A DNA stretch of 64,000 nt from Mycolicibacterium sp. P9-64 (GTDB lineage: Bacteria; Actinomycetota; Actinomycetes; Mycobacteriales; Mycobacteriaceae). The notes below the pieces were generated by a model. That model had not been told where the DNA came from, made no database searches, and saw only the letters and a list, made by a program, of their open reading frames with translations. The stretch is taken from NCBI RefSeq assembly GCF_008329605.1, contig NZ_NPKO01000002.1, positions 248,001-312,000 on the forward strand, in the 5' to 3' direction. This document shows, piece after piece, positions 8,577-16,778 of this stretch (positions are counted from its first letter, which is position 1; each line of letters starts with the position of its first letter). The position numbers and the translations under genes are program-made.

Positions 8577-9043
8577 CGCGCCTCGGCCCTGTCCTTCAGC
8601 CGCTGAAGGGTGCGCTTCATGTGCTCGGTGTTGGTGGTCGGGCGGTCCATGACGCCGGTGGCCAGCCCGCCGGGCTTCACGAACCAGGCTGGGCGGTGGT
8701 CCCACATCTGCTCGGTCACCTGGCAACCGCCGTCGGCAGGCGCGATCTCGTAGCGCCAGTGCGCGACCGGGATCCCGAGATACTTCACGTCGAACGCGAA
8801 GGCGCTGCCCGGTTCGGCATCGGTGACCGTACACACCGTCGTCCAGCGGCGGATTCCGTTGCGGTTGGTCCCCTTGAACACCGCGCCCGGGACCGCCTTG
8901 TCGCCCTTCCGCCACTTCATCCCCGTGGTCTCCTCGGCCAGCGACGACAACGTCGGCAGGTCGGTGATGAGGCCGTACACCTCGCCGCATGGGGCGGAGA
9001 TGGCGACGGAGGCGCGTGCGCAGGCGGAGGCCGGTTCGTTCAT
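8573..9043 (-). CDS. SRPBCC (polyketide cyclase/START-like) protein
   Basis: 156-residue small ligand-binding fold protein. The start MNEPASACARASVAISAPCGEVYGLITDL has the usual strand-helix opening of SRPBCC proteins, followed by GAVFKGTNRNGIRRWTT and a C-terminal long helix (TNTEHMKRTLQRLKDRA). Such proteins bind hydrophobic ligands or act as co-factors of lipid metabolism; no specific role can be read here. Convergent with the FAD oxidoreductase. In this neighbourhood M. tuberculosis has Rv0141c, an NTF2/SnoaL-type protein, so homology to it is not assumed. Confidence 0.75.
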   Translation of the reverse strand: MNEPASACARASVAISAPCGEVYGLITDLPTLSSLAEETTGMKWRKGDKAVPGAVFKGTNRNGIRRWTTVCTVTDAEPGSAFAFDVKYLGIPVAHWRYEIAPADGGCQVTEQMWDHRPAWFVKPGGLATGVMDRPTTNTEHMKRTLQRLKDRAEAR

Positions 9044-9076
9044 GCGGCGATCGTAATTAGCTCATCACATTCCCGG

Positions 9077-9088
9077 GTCGCTTCGCTC
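9077..9088. repeat. Short dispersed repeat GTCGCTTCGCTC
   Basis: One of four exact copies of this 12-mer within 7.1 kb: 2531-2542, 9077-9088, 9400-9411 (inverted) and 9607-9618. A variant with one mismatch (GTCGCTGCGCTC) is at 62252-62263. The flanks are C-rich on one side (CCCGG or CCTCC before, CCnnCCC after). Three copies lie inside reading frames and preserve frame. Confidence 0.7.
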
Positions 9089-9139
9089 CTACCCTCCGAA
9101 AAGCGGAATCCGAGGCGGGTCTGCCACGTTGGGTTCCAT

Positions 9140-9541
9140 ATGACCGAGCGCACCGTTCTGCTTCCCACCGCCGAACATCCGATCACCATCACCCCGACCG
9201 GCACACACGTGACCGTGCGGATCAACGGTGAAGTGGTCGCCGAGACCGACGCGGCGTTGACGCTGCAGGAGTCCACGTACCCCGCCGTGCAATACGTACC
9301 GCTGGCCGACGTCGTCGCTTCGGTGTTGCGTCGCAGTGACACCACCACCTACTGCCCGTACAAGGGCGAGGCGAACTACTACCACGTGACCACGGGGGCG
9401 AGCGAAGCGACGGGGGAGAACGCGGGTGGCAACACCGTCGACGACGTGATCTGGACCTATGAGCAGCCGTACCCCGCCGTCGGCCAGATCGCCGGTCACG
9501 TCGCGTTCTACGCCAACAAGGCCGACGTCACGGTCGGTTAA
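9140..9541 (+). CDS. DUF427-family protein
   Basis: 133-residue DUF427 protein. The core CPYKGEANYYHV and WTYEQPYPAVGQIAGHVAFY are the conserved family motifs; function is not established. ATG at 9140 is preceded by only a weak ribosome site. It corresponds in position to Rv0140. Oddity: between YYHVTTG and TVDDVIW there are about ten extra residues (ASEATGENAG) encoded by an inverted copy of the window's 12-bp repeat, which looks like an in-frame repeat insertion into a loop between conserved strands. Confidence 0.88.
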   Translation: MTERTVLLPTAEHPITITPTGTHVTVRINGEVVAETDAALTLQESTYPAVQYVPLADVVASVLRRSDTTTYCPYKGEANYYHVTTGASEATGENAGGNTVDDVIWTYEQPYPAVGQIAGHVAFYANKADVTVG

Positions 9542-9550
9542 CCTGGGGCG

Positions 9551-10489
9551 ATGCCCAGCTCCGCCAGCGTGACGTTCGGCGGACCTGCGAGCCCGTCCAC
9601 CCTCCCGTCGCTTCGCTCGCCCCTCGCGATGACGCTGTCGCCGCTGCGGCGCGGTCCCGGCGATCCCTGCTATCAAGTCGTCGACGGTGCCATCTGGAAG
9701 ACCAGCCTGATGGACAGCGGCCCGGTCACCGCACGGATCGCCACCTCGGGACGCAACGTCGTCGACTGCGACGCGTGGGGTGACGGCGCCGACGAGTTCT
9801 GCGCTCGGCTGCCCGCGATGCTCGGCGCCCACGACGACGGGGCGGGATTCGCACCCGTCGAACCCGTCATCGCCGAGGCCCACCGGAAGGTGCCGCATCT
9901 GCGGCTCGGACGCACCGACCGGGTCATGGAAGCCCTCATCCCCGCCGTCCTCGAACAGCGCGTGGCTGGCAAGGACGCGTTCCGTGCGTGGCGGCTGCTG
10001 GTCACCAAGTACGGCATCCCGGCGCCGGGCCCTGCCCCTGCTCGGATGCGGGTGCCTCCGCCAGCCGATGTGTGGAGGCGCATCCCGTCGTGGGAGTTTC
10101 ACCTCGCCAACGTCGACCCCAGCCGGGCCAGGACCCTCGTCGGGTGCGCGCAGCGGGCCGAATCACTGGAACGGCTTTCGGACCGTTCCACCGACGAGGC
10201 GCGCGCCGCGCTGATGTCGCTGCCGGGCGTCGGTGAGTGGACGGCAGCCGAGACGGCGCAACGTGCGTGGGGGGACGCCGACGCGCTGTCGGTCGGCGAC
10301 TATCACCTGTCGAACATGATCGGGTCCACTCTGCTGGGACATCGCATCGACGACGCCGAGATGATCGAGTTGCTGGAACCATTGCGCCCGCACCGGCAGC
10401 GCGCGGTCCGGCTGCTCGAGGTCAGCGGGTTGGCCCGCAACCCCCGGTTCGGGGCCAGGCAGGCCATCCCCGACCTGCGTGCGCTCTAA
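9551..10489 (+). CDS. AlkA-like DNA-3-methyladenine glycosylase (HhH-GPD)
   Basis: 312-residue DNA glycosylase of the HhH-GPD superfamily. The helix-hairpin-helix LMSLPGVGEWTAAETAQRAWG is followed by the catalytic Asp in SVGDYHLSNM. It lacks a C-terminal iron-sulfur cluster, as expected for the AlkA branch. The region before GPGDPCYQ (STLPSLRSPLA) is encoded by another copy of the 12-bp repeat and is probably not conserved. Convergent with the DUF2461 gene, stops overlapping. Corresponds to Rv0142. Likely role: excision of alkylated purines. Confidence 0.87.
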   Translation: MPSSASVTFGGPASPSTLPSLRSPLAMTLSPLRRGPGDPCYQVVDGAIWKTSLMDSGPVTARIATSGRNVVDCDAWGDGADEFCARLPAMLGAHDDGAGFAPVEPVIAEAHRKVPHLRLGRTDRVMEALIPAVLEQRVAGKDAFRAWRLLVTKYGIPAPGPAPARMRVPPPADVWRRIPSWEFHLANVDPSRARTLVGCAQRAESLERLSDRSTDEARAALMSLPGVGEWTAAETAQRAWGDADALSVGDYHLSNMIGSTLLGHRIDDAEMIELLEPLRPHRQRAVRLLEVSGLARNPRFGARQAIPDLRAL

Positions 10490-11133
10490 TCGCCGAGGCG
10501 AGCAGCAACCCACTCGACCAGCGGACGGGAAGCCTTCCAGTCCTTGCGGACGGCGGCGACCAGCTCGGGGGTGTGGATGATCGGCTCGAACCCGTAGTCC
10601 TTCCCGACCGTCAGGGACCGGTGCCGGAGCAGGTCGATGCGCGGATGATCGGCGTCGTACCCGCGCGGCGAGGTCTTGAGGCGGTCGCCGCCGACCGTGA
10701 AGCCGGCCCGCTTGAGCTTGGCCAGGATCTTGCCGAGCTGATCGCCGGTCAGTTCGTTGGCGATCGACGCCCGGATGCGGCCGAGGTCGGATCCGCTGGC
10801 TTCGTAGAAACCCGCTCCGGAGCGGAAGCCGCGGGCTGAGATCTCGACGTACCAACCGCAGGCGGGGCCGGCGGCGACGAAGGCGCCCTGGTGTGTCTTG
10901 TAGGGCGTCTTGTCCTTGGCGAACCGGATGTCGCGGAACGGCCGGAATACCTTGGGGCTGCCGAACTCCTGCTCCAGCGCAGTGACCAGCGCCGTCATGG
11001 GGGCCTGCACGCTGGATTGGTAGACGTCCTTGTGCGCTTCCCAGTACGACTTGGTGTTGTCCATCTCCAGATCGTCGTAGAAGTCGAGCGCAGCCTCGGT
11101 GAAACCGGTGAACTCGGGTGGCGACTCCGTCAT
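10486..11133 (-). CDS. DUF2461-family protein
   Basis: 215-residue member of DUF2461 (TIGR02453 type). Family features: FTGFTEAALDFYDDLEMDNTKSYWEAHK at the start, FRPFRDIRFAKDKTPYKTHQGA in the middle and GAGFYEASGSDLGRIRASI towards the centre of the second half. The ATG at 11133 begins just before the conserved GFT-FL-L motif. Biochemical function is unknown for the family. Divergent from dps across about 75 bp. Confidence 0.87.
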   Translation of the reverse strand: MTESPPEFTGFTEAALDFYDDLEMDNTKSYWEAHKDVYQSSVQAPMTALVTALEQEFGSPKVFRPFRDIRFAKDKTPYKTHQGAFVAAGPACGWYVEISARGFRSGAGFYEASGSDLGRIRASIANELTGDQLGKILAKLKRAGFTVGGDRLKTSPRGYDADHPRIDLLRHRSLTVGKDYGFEPIIHTPELVAAVRKDWKASRPLVEWVAARLGD

Positions 11134-11208
11134 CCGGCGAGCGTAACGAGGTGTAGCTCCCCCTTGACCCGGGTAGGCCTCCCCGTGAGCAATCACAAAG
11201 GAGGCACC

Positions 11209-11766
11209 ATGCCAGGATTCACCGTTCCCGGAATGTCGGACAAGGACGGCCGCGAGGTCGCCGGCCTGCTGCAGAAGCAGCTCAGCACCTACAACGACCT
11301 ACACCTGACCTTGAAGCACGTGCACTGGAACGTCGTCGGCCCGAACTTCATCGGCGTCCACGAGATGATCGACCCGCAGGTCGAGTTGGTGCGCGGTTAC
11401 GCCGACGAGGTGGCCGAACGGATCGCGGCACTGGGCGTAGCTCCCCAGGGCACGCCTGGTGCGATCATCAAGGACCGGACCTGGGACGACTACTCGGTCG
11501 GCCGCGACACCGTCTTGGCCCACTTGGCCGCATTGGATCTCGTCTACACGGGGATCAACGAGGACACGCGCAAGGCCATTCATCGCCTCGACGACATCGA
11601 TCTGGTGTCACAGGACATGCTGATCGGCCATGCTGGCGAGCTGGAGAAGTTCCAGTGGTTCGTGCGTGCGCATCTGGAGAGCGCGGGCGGCCAGTTGGCC
11701 AATCAGGGCGCGACGACCGAGAAGCAGGCCGCACGCACCGTGAAGAAGAAGGCTTCTGCCAAGTAG
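11209..11766 (+). CDS. dps: Dps-type ferritin (MsDps1-like)
   Basis: 185-residue DNA-binding, iron-storing starvation protein that forms a dodecamer, detoxifies iron plus peroxide and compacts the nucleoid. The intersubunit ferroxidase ligands are visible as His39 and His51 plus downstream acids in HVHWNVVGPNFIGVHEMID. The tail after QGATTEKQ is Lys/Ala rich (KKKASAK), as in M. smegmatis Dps1, where that tail binds DNA. ATG at 11209 follows AAAGGAGG. It ends in a strong hairpin shared with the convergent aquaporin gene. Confidence 0.95.
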   Translation: MPGFTVPGMSDKDGREVAGLLQKQLSTYNDLHLTLKHVHWNVVGPNFIGVHEMIDPQVELVRGYADEVAERIAALGVAPQGTPGAIIKDRTWDDYSVGRDTVLAHLAALDLVYTGINEDTRKAIHRLDDIDLVSQDMLIGHAGELEKFQWFVRAHLESAGGQLANQGATTEKQAARTVKKKASAK

Positions 11767-11800
11767 CGCAGGACAACTGGATTCCGGTCGAGCAGACGGC

Positions 11801-11844
11801 CGGAATCGGGCTCGCACCACAGTGGTGGTGCGGGCCCGATTCCG
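11801..11844. terminator. Bidirectional hairpin between dps and aquaporin
   Basis: A 20-bp stem (11801-11820 with 11825-11844) has one G-T wobble and a four-base AGTG loop, located between convergent genes. No U-tract follows on either side, as is common for mycobacterial terminators. Confidence 0.85.
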
Positions 11845-11852
11845 TCGTCAGC

Positions 11853-12617
11853 TCAGACCGCCTCGAGGGCGTCGTCGCGGACCGGCCTGTCGGCCAGCTC
11901 TTCGTTGCGGCCGAACAGGAATGGGTAGGCGATGCCTGCGATCGCCGCACCGACGAGCGGTGCCAGCCAGAACACCCAGAGCTGAGCGGGTGCGCCCGCG
12001 CCGTTGAAGAACGCCACGGCGGTGGAACGGGCGGGGTTGACCGACGTGTTGGAGATCGGGATCGCGATGAGGTGGATCAGCGTGAGCGTCAGGCCAATTG
12101 CCAAGCCCGCGAATCCCTTCGGCGCCCGATCGTCTGTCGAGCCGAGGATCACGAGCATGAACACGCCGGTGAGCACGATCTCCGCAACGACCACGGCGAG
12201 GAACGAGTAGCCGCCGGGTGAGTGGTCGCCAAAACCGTTGGCCGCCATGTTGCCAGTGGCCGTCCAGCCTTCTTTCCCCATGGCGATCACGTAGATCACC
12301 AGACCGCCGACCACGCCGCCGACGACTTGGGTGATCCAGTACCAGGGCACGGCCCGCCACTCCACCCGATGGGCCAGCGCGGCACCGAGCGTGACGGCGG
12401 GGTTGAAGTGCCCGCCCGAGATGGTGCCGAACGCGTACACGCCGGTTAGCACCGTCAAACCGAATGCCAGTGAGACACCCAGGAATCCGATGCCGACGGA
12501 TTCTCCGTCGGAGAGGAACTTCGCGGCGAACACGGCGCTGCCGCAGCCGCCGAGGACCAGCCAGAACGTTCCGATGAACTCTGCGGCAAGTCGATGCGTC
12601 ATCGTTGGTGCAGTCAT
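11853..12617 (-). CDS. aqpZ: Aquaporin Z-type water channel
   Basis: 254-residue MIP-family channel with six membrane helices. The two NPA half-helices are HFNPAVT and SVNPARS, whose Arg is the selectivity-filter arginine; overall it resembles AqpZ rather than glycerol facilitators, which carry longer loops. ATG at 12617 has AGGGAGG eight bases upstream, while a longer in-frame start at 12674 lacks support. Convergent with dps and sharing its terminator. Role: fast water flux in osmotic shifts. Confidence 0.93.
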   Translation of the reverse strand: MTAPTMTHRLAAEFIGTFWLVLGGCGSAVFAAKFLSDGESVGIGFLGVSLAFGLTVLTGVYAFGTISGGHFNPAVTLGAALAHRVEWRAVPWYWITQVVGGVVGGLVIYVIAMGKEGWTATGNMAANGFGDHSPGGYSFLAVVVAEIVLTGVFMLVILGSTDDRAPKGFAGLAIGLTLTLIHLIAIPISNTSVNPARSTAVAFFNGAGAPAQLWVFWLAPLVGAAIAGIAYPFLFGRNEELADRPVRDDALEAV

Positions 12618-12742
12618 AGTGGTAACCTCCCTTGGCATCTCGTCGTTGAGTTGCCAGTGACGCGAGGGTCCCACGCAATCAATCGATTTCGGCCGATCGT
12701 GGCCAAAACTGCCCCCGATCGTGACCCGTCGCTACCGTTGCG

Positions 12743-12886
12743 TTACTCACCGTTCGCATGCTCGTCGACGTGCATGTCGGACGCCGCGGCGAGGCCTTCG
12801 CGCGAGTACGCACGTGCCGACGCGCGGTAGCCGATGCCGCCAGGCGTGGTCTGATCGAAGAAGATCGCGAGTGTACGTCCCGAACG
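12743..12886 (-). other. Open in-frame extension after the ClC stop codon
   Basis: Directly after the TAG of the ClC gene (12887-12889) the same frame stays open for 47 codons to a TAA at 12743, encoding RSGRTLAIFFDQTTPGGIGY and a further 27 residues. Third positions are mostly G or C, as in real genes here. No start codon lies within it before the open stretch, so it cannot be a separate gene of that length. It is either a severed ClC tail (premature amber or sequencing error) or chance. Confidence 0.45.
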
Positions 12887-14224
12887 CTAGCTGCGACCGC
12901 GGTCCTCGATGGAGGATTCGTCGGGCATCCGCGCTCGAAGGCTCTCGTAGATGGGCGCCGATCCCACGAGGTTGGCGACCAGCACCGCGGCAGCGGTAGC
13001 GGCCATCATCGGTACGAGGGTCGCGGTGGTGGCCGTCATCTCGGTCACGACGACCATCCCGGTCAACGGTGCGCGCACGGTGGCACCGAAGAAGGCCGCC
13101 ATGCCGACCAGCGCCATCGGAACGGCCAACTGCGTTGTGTCGTCCGGCCATACGGCGTTGAAGCATCCGACGAACAGCAGCCCCCACAGCGCACCGACTG
13201 CGAGCAGTGGCGCGAACAGCCCGCCAGGCACCGGTGCCGAGTACGACAGCGGGCCTGCGACCAACCGCACCGCAAGGATTCCGACGATCGTGGAGACGAC
13301 GAGGTGCTGACCCCCGAGGATCAGCTGCGTCAGGTCCTCTCCGCCGCCCACCGACAGCGGGTAGACGAACATCGCCAGCCCGACGATCGCGCCGATGATG
13401 GCAGCCTTCGCCAGAGGCGGGATTCGGCGGATCGCACCGACGTGGTCGAGGAACCACAACGTCACGCCGTTGTAGACGGCCCCCATGCACCCGGTCAACA
13501 CGCCGAACACGACGAAGAGGGGCAGCCACGCCAGCGCGGGTGCGGCCATGGGTTCGACCTGAAAGTCGGCGTGGTTGCCAAGGATCAGCCTGGAGCAGGC
13601 CACACCTGCAGCGCACGAAAAGAGCGTCGCCAGAACCGTTTTGACCTGGAAGGACTTGGTGACCTCTTCGAGGGTGAACAAGGTGCCGCCGATCGGCGCG
13701 TTGAACGCCACCGCAAGGCCTGCGCCGCCCAACGCCGTCTGCATCATCCTGACCTCTGCATCGGGCAGCCGCGCACGCCGGGCCGCCTCGGCCCCGATCG
13801 CCGCACCCATGTGCACCGTCGGCCCCTCGCGGCCAAGGACCAGCCCGGATCCGATGCTCAATAGGCCACCGACGAACTTCGCGGGAACGAGTCTGATCAG
13901 TGGCGGCCGCGTCTCGCCGAGGAACACCGCCTCGACGTGCTGGATTCCGCTGCCGGCAGCCAGTGGCTCCCACCTCACGATCAGAGCGGCCAGTGCCGCA
14001 CCGGTCGCTGCGGTGGCCATGGGCACCAGCCATCCGGGCCCCGGCAGTTCGTGCGCCCAGGCGACCAAGTCGATGCGCAGATGGTCGGCCGTTTGCAGGC
14101 ACCAGCGGAACGCGCCGCCGACGAATCCGATGACGACGCCCGCGACGATCGCCGTCACGCAGACGTGCAGCGAACCCCGCATCGAGTCATCGGGCTGACT
14201 GGGACCTGCCGTCGGCGCCGTCAT
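12887..14224 (-). CDS. ClC-family chloride channel/antiporter
   Basis: 445-residue polytopic protein of the voltage-gated chloride channel family. Selectivity-filter motifs in order: GSGIQ, GREGPTVHMGA (with the gating Glu), and the late filter region SAPVPGGLFAPLLAVGA. The retained Glu in GREGP points to a Cl-/H+ exchanger rather than a passive channel. No cytoplasmic CBS domains. Start ATG 14224. Position equals Rv0143c, which I recall as about 492 residues; the in-frame extension described after this stop would bring the length to that figure. Confidence 0.9.
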   Translation of the reverse strand: MTAPTAGPSQPDDSMRGSLHVCVTAIVAGVVIGFVGGAFRWCLQTADHLRIDLVAWAHELPGPGWLVPMATAATGAALAALIVRWEPLAAGSGIQHVEAVFLGETRPPLIRLVPAKFVGGLLSIGSGLVLGREGPTVHMGAAIGAEAARRARLPDAEVRMMQTALGGAGLAVAFNAPIGGTLFTLEEVTKSFQVKTVLATLFSCAAGVACSRLILGNHADFQVEPMAAPALAWLPLFVVFGVLTGCMGAVYNGVTLWFLDHVGAIRRIPPLAKAAIIGAIVGLAMFVYPLSVGGGEDLTQLILGGQHLVVSTIVGILAVRLVAGPLSYSAPVPGGLFAPLLAVGALWGLLFVGCFNAVWPDDTTQLAVPMALVGMAAFFGATVRAPLTGMVVVTEMTATTATLVPMMAATAAAVLVANLVGSAPIYESLRARMPDESSIEDRGRS

Positions 14225-14268
14225 GGTGCTGTGACGTTACCGGTCGGGCGGGTACGAGGAAGCTGTGC

Positions 14269-14289
14269 ATATACCCCCAGGGGGTATAT
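14269..14289. promoter_or_regulatory. CsoR/RicR-like copper operator
   Basis: Perfect palindrome with 10-bp arms (ATATACCCCC and GGGGGTATAT) around a central A. The ACCCC-GGGGT core is characteristic of copper-sensing CsoR and RicR operators. It ends nine bases before the CopB start. A TATAGT at 14287-14292 overlapping its edge could be the -10 element of a leaderless promoter. Confidence 0.75.
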
Positions 14290-14298
14290 AGTGTTGCC

Positions 14299-16380
14299 AT
14301 GACCGAGGTCGACCACCCGCAGCACCAGGAACACTCCGAGCACGGCCACGCCGAGCACGCCGGCCACGGCGGTCATGGCGGTCATGGCGGTCATGCCGGC
14401 CACGTGGCCCAGTTCCGCAGGCTCTTCTGGATCATGCTGGTGCTGGCGATCCCGACGGTGGCGCTCTCGCCGATGTTCGCGATGATCCTGGGCTACGCAG
14501 TGCCGGACGTGCCAGGCGCCGGATGGGTGTCGCCTGTGCTCGGCACGGTGATGTACGCGTGGGGCGGCAAGCCGTTCCTCACCGGCGCGGTCACCGAAAT
14601 CCGTTCCCGCAAGCCAGGAATGATGCTGCTCATCGGGCTGGCGATCACCGTGGCATTCGTATCGTCGTGGGGTGCGTCGCTCGGCCTGCTGAACCATGGT
14701 CTGGACTTCTGGTGGGAACTCGCGCTGCTCATCGTGATCATGCTTCTCGGCCACTGGATCGAGATGCGGTCGCTGGCGCAGACCACGTCGGCGCTGGACT
14801 CGCTGGCTGCGCTGCTGCCCGACGAGGCCGAGCGGGTGACGCCCGAGGGCGCCGAGATCGTCGCGCCTGCGGAGTTGCGGGTGGGCGACGTGGTGATCGT
14901 GCGCCCCGGCGGCAGCGTCCCCGCCGACGGGCGCATCGCGCAGGGCGGCGCCGAGATCGACGAGGCGATGGTGACCGGCGAGTCCCGTCCGGTCCGCAGG
15001 AGCGTGGGCGACGCGGTCGTCGCAGGCACCGTCGCCACCGATTCGGGCATCCGGGTCGAGGTCACCGCCGTCGGCGCGGACACGGCGCTGGCGGGCATCC
15101 AGCGACTGGTCACCGAGGCGCAGAACTCGTCGTCGCGCGCCCAGCGCCTCGCCGACAGGGCTGCGGGCTGGCTGTTCTGGTTCGCGCTCGGATCCGCAGT
15201 CATCACTGCCGTGGTGTGGACGTTCGTCGGCAGCCCCGAGGACGCCGTCATTCGCACCATCACGGTGCTGGTGATCGCCTGCCCGCACGCACTCGGCCTG
15301 GCCATCCCGCTCGTGGTGTCCATCGCCACCGAGCGAGCCGCGCGGGGCGGGGTGCTGGTGAAGGACCGGCTGGCGCTGGAGAGCATGCGCACGGTCGGCG
15401 TGGTGCTGTTCGACAAGACCGGCACCCTGACCAAGGGTGAGCCCGCGCTGAGTGCGGTGGTGGCGGTGGCCGGCCGGTCCGAAGACGAGGTGCTGGCGCT
15501 CGCCGCCGCTGCCGAGACGGACTCCGAACACCCGTTGGCGCGGGCGATCGTCGCCGCGGCCCGCGGCAGGAACCTGGCCGTACCCAGCTCAGCGGACTTC
15601 ACGTCGTCCCCGGCCGTGGGGGTCACGGCCATGGTGGACGGTGAAGAGGTGCGGGTCGGCGGGCCTCGGCTGCTCGCCGAGGCCGGTCAGTCCGACCTGG
15701 AGGCGGCCGCCGCCTGGCACGCGGAAGGGGCCATCGTGCTGCACGTTCTGGTCGACGGCACCGTGGCAGGCGCACTCGCGCTGGCCGACGAGATCCGCGA
15801 GGAGTCCCGCCAGACCGTCGATGCGCTGCGCAGGCGCAACATCGAGGTCGTCATGATCACCGGCGACGCCGAACCGGTCGCGAGATCCGTCGCGGCCCAG
15901 CTCGGCATCGAGCGGGTCTTCGCAGGCGTTCGGCCGGAGGACAAGGCGGCCAGGGTGGCCGAATTGCAGGCCGAGGGATTGACGGTGGCGATGGTCGGTG
16001 ACGGCGTCAACGATGCGCCCGCATTGGCCCGCGCAGACGTCGGCATCGCGATCGGCGCTGGGACGGACGTCGCCATCGGTTCGGCGGGCGTGATCCTGGC
16101 CAGTTCGGATCCGCGCTCGGTGCTGTCGACGATCCTGCTGTCGCGAGCGTCGTACCGAAAGATGTCGCAAAACCTTTGGTGGGCAGCCGGATACAACCTG
16201 ATCTCGGTTCCGCTGGCGGCAGGAGTGCTTGCGCCGATCGGGTTCGTGATGCCGATGTCGGTGGGTGCGCTTCTGATGTCGTTGTCGACGGTGGTGGTGG
16301 CGCTCAACGCGCAACTGTTGCGCAGTTTGGACCTGAGTCCCGAGGCGAGCGTCCACGCACTCGAATCTGCGCGTGTCTAA
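14299..16380 (+). CDS. copB: CopB-type P1B metal-exporting ATPase
   Basis: 693-residue P-type ATPase. The N-terminus is a His/Gly-rich metal-binding tail (residues 5-35) instead of a CxxC ferredoxin-like domain. The membrane motif is ACPHALGLAIPLV, so CPH rather than CPC, which defines the P1B-3 (CopB, copper/silver) group. Actuator VTGES, phosphorylation DKTGTLTKG, SEHPLA nucleotide-domain His, and MVGDGVNDAPAL hinge are all present. ATG at 14299 has no Shine-Dalgarno and sits where a leaderless transcript from the palindromic operator would begin. It stands alone, between the two synteny blocks, and pairs functionally with the copper group at 46.7-49.4 kb. Confidence 0.93.
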   Translation: MTEVDHPQHQEHSEHGHAEHAGHGGHGGHGGHAGHVAQFRRLFWIMLVLAIPTVALSPMFAMILGYAVPDVPGAGWVSPVLGTVMYAWGGKPFLTGAVTEIRSRKPGMMLLIGLAITVAFVSSWGASLGLLNHGLDFWWELALLIVIMLLGHWIEMRSLAQTTSALDSLAALLPDEAERVTPEGAEIVAPAELRVGDVVIVRPGGSVPADGRIAQGGAEIDEAMVTGESRPVRRSVGDAVVAGTVATDSGIRVEVTAVGADTALAGIQRLVTEAQNSSSRAQRLADRAAGWLFWFALGSAVITAVVWTFVGSPEDAVIRTITVLVIACPHALGLAIPLVVSIATERAARGGVLVKDRLALESMRTVGVVLFDKTGTLTKGEPALSAVVAVAGRSEDEVLALAAAAETDSEHPLARAIVAAARGRNLAVPSSADFTSSPAVGVTAMVDGEEVRVGGPRLLAEAGQSDLEAAAAWHAEGAIVLHVLVDGTVAGALALADEIREESRQTVDALRRRNIEVVMITGDAEPVARSVAAQLGIERVFAGVRPEDKAARVAELQAEGLTVAMVGDGVNDAPALARADVGIAIGAGTDVAIGSAGVILASSDPRSVLSTILLSRASYRKMSQNLWWAAGYNLISVPLAAGVLAPIGFVMPMSVGALLMSLSTVVVALNAQLLRSLDLSPEASVHALESARV

Positions 16381-16778
16381 GAATCCGGCTAGGCTTTCTA
16401 GCAAACTACGGAATGAGTATGTGTGGAGTATGAAGGCTTGAAATTGTCGTTCAGCAAATTACTGACACTCTGGACGGAGTGACTTCGGTCGCACCTGGAA
16501 TGGAAGCACTCTGCGGGGGTGGAATGAAAAGCCAACGGCTGCAATGGGTTAACCCGCGACGTCGCGAATGTGCCAAATGTGGAATCCGCTGGCGTGCACC
16601 AATACTTAGGCTGGGCTAAGTTGGCATGTCAGGCTGTGTTTGTCATATCGTTTCACCACTTGTGGCGAGTGGGGACAAAGCCCGTCGTTCAGTGCTGCAC
16701 TAAGGCACCCTTCGCCAAGCCGGGCATACGCCGTCGTCGACGGCCGCCATGGACAAATTGGTGAAGGACGAGGTGGGA
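16381..16778 (+). other. 398-bp leader/promoter region of gltB
   Basis: No coding gene seen. The stretch is less GC-rich than its surroundings and contains several symmetric elements: GGGTTAACCC at 16545-16554, CGCGACGTCGCG at 16555-16566, and a small hairpin CTTAG/CTAAG at 16605-16620. It probably holds the gltBD promoter and a long untranslated leader. No known riboswitch class was recognised. Confidence 0.5.

Noticed and set aside
12747..14102. 451-codon frame on the ClC strand in another phase
   Set aside because: Arg/Gly/Ala-rich shadow; the true frame carries GREGP and the other ClC motifs.
14310..14400. Direct GGTCATGGC repeats, CRISPR or VNTR-like
   Set aside because: They encode the His/Gly-rich metal tail of CopB; there are no spacers.
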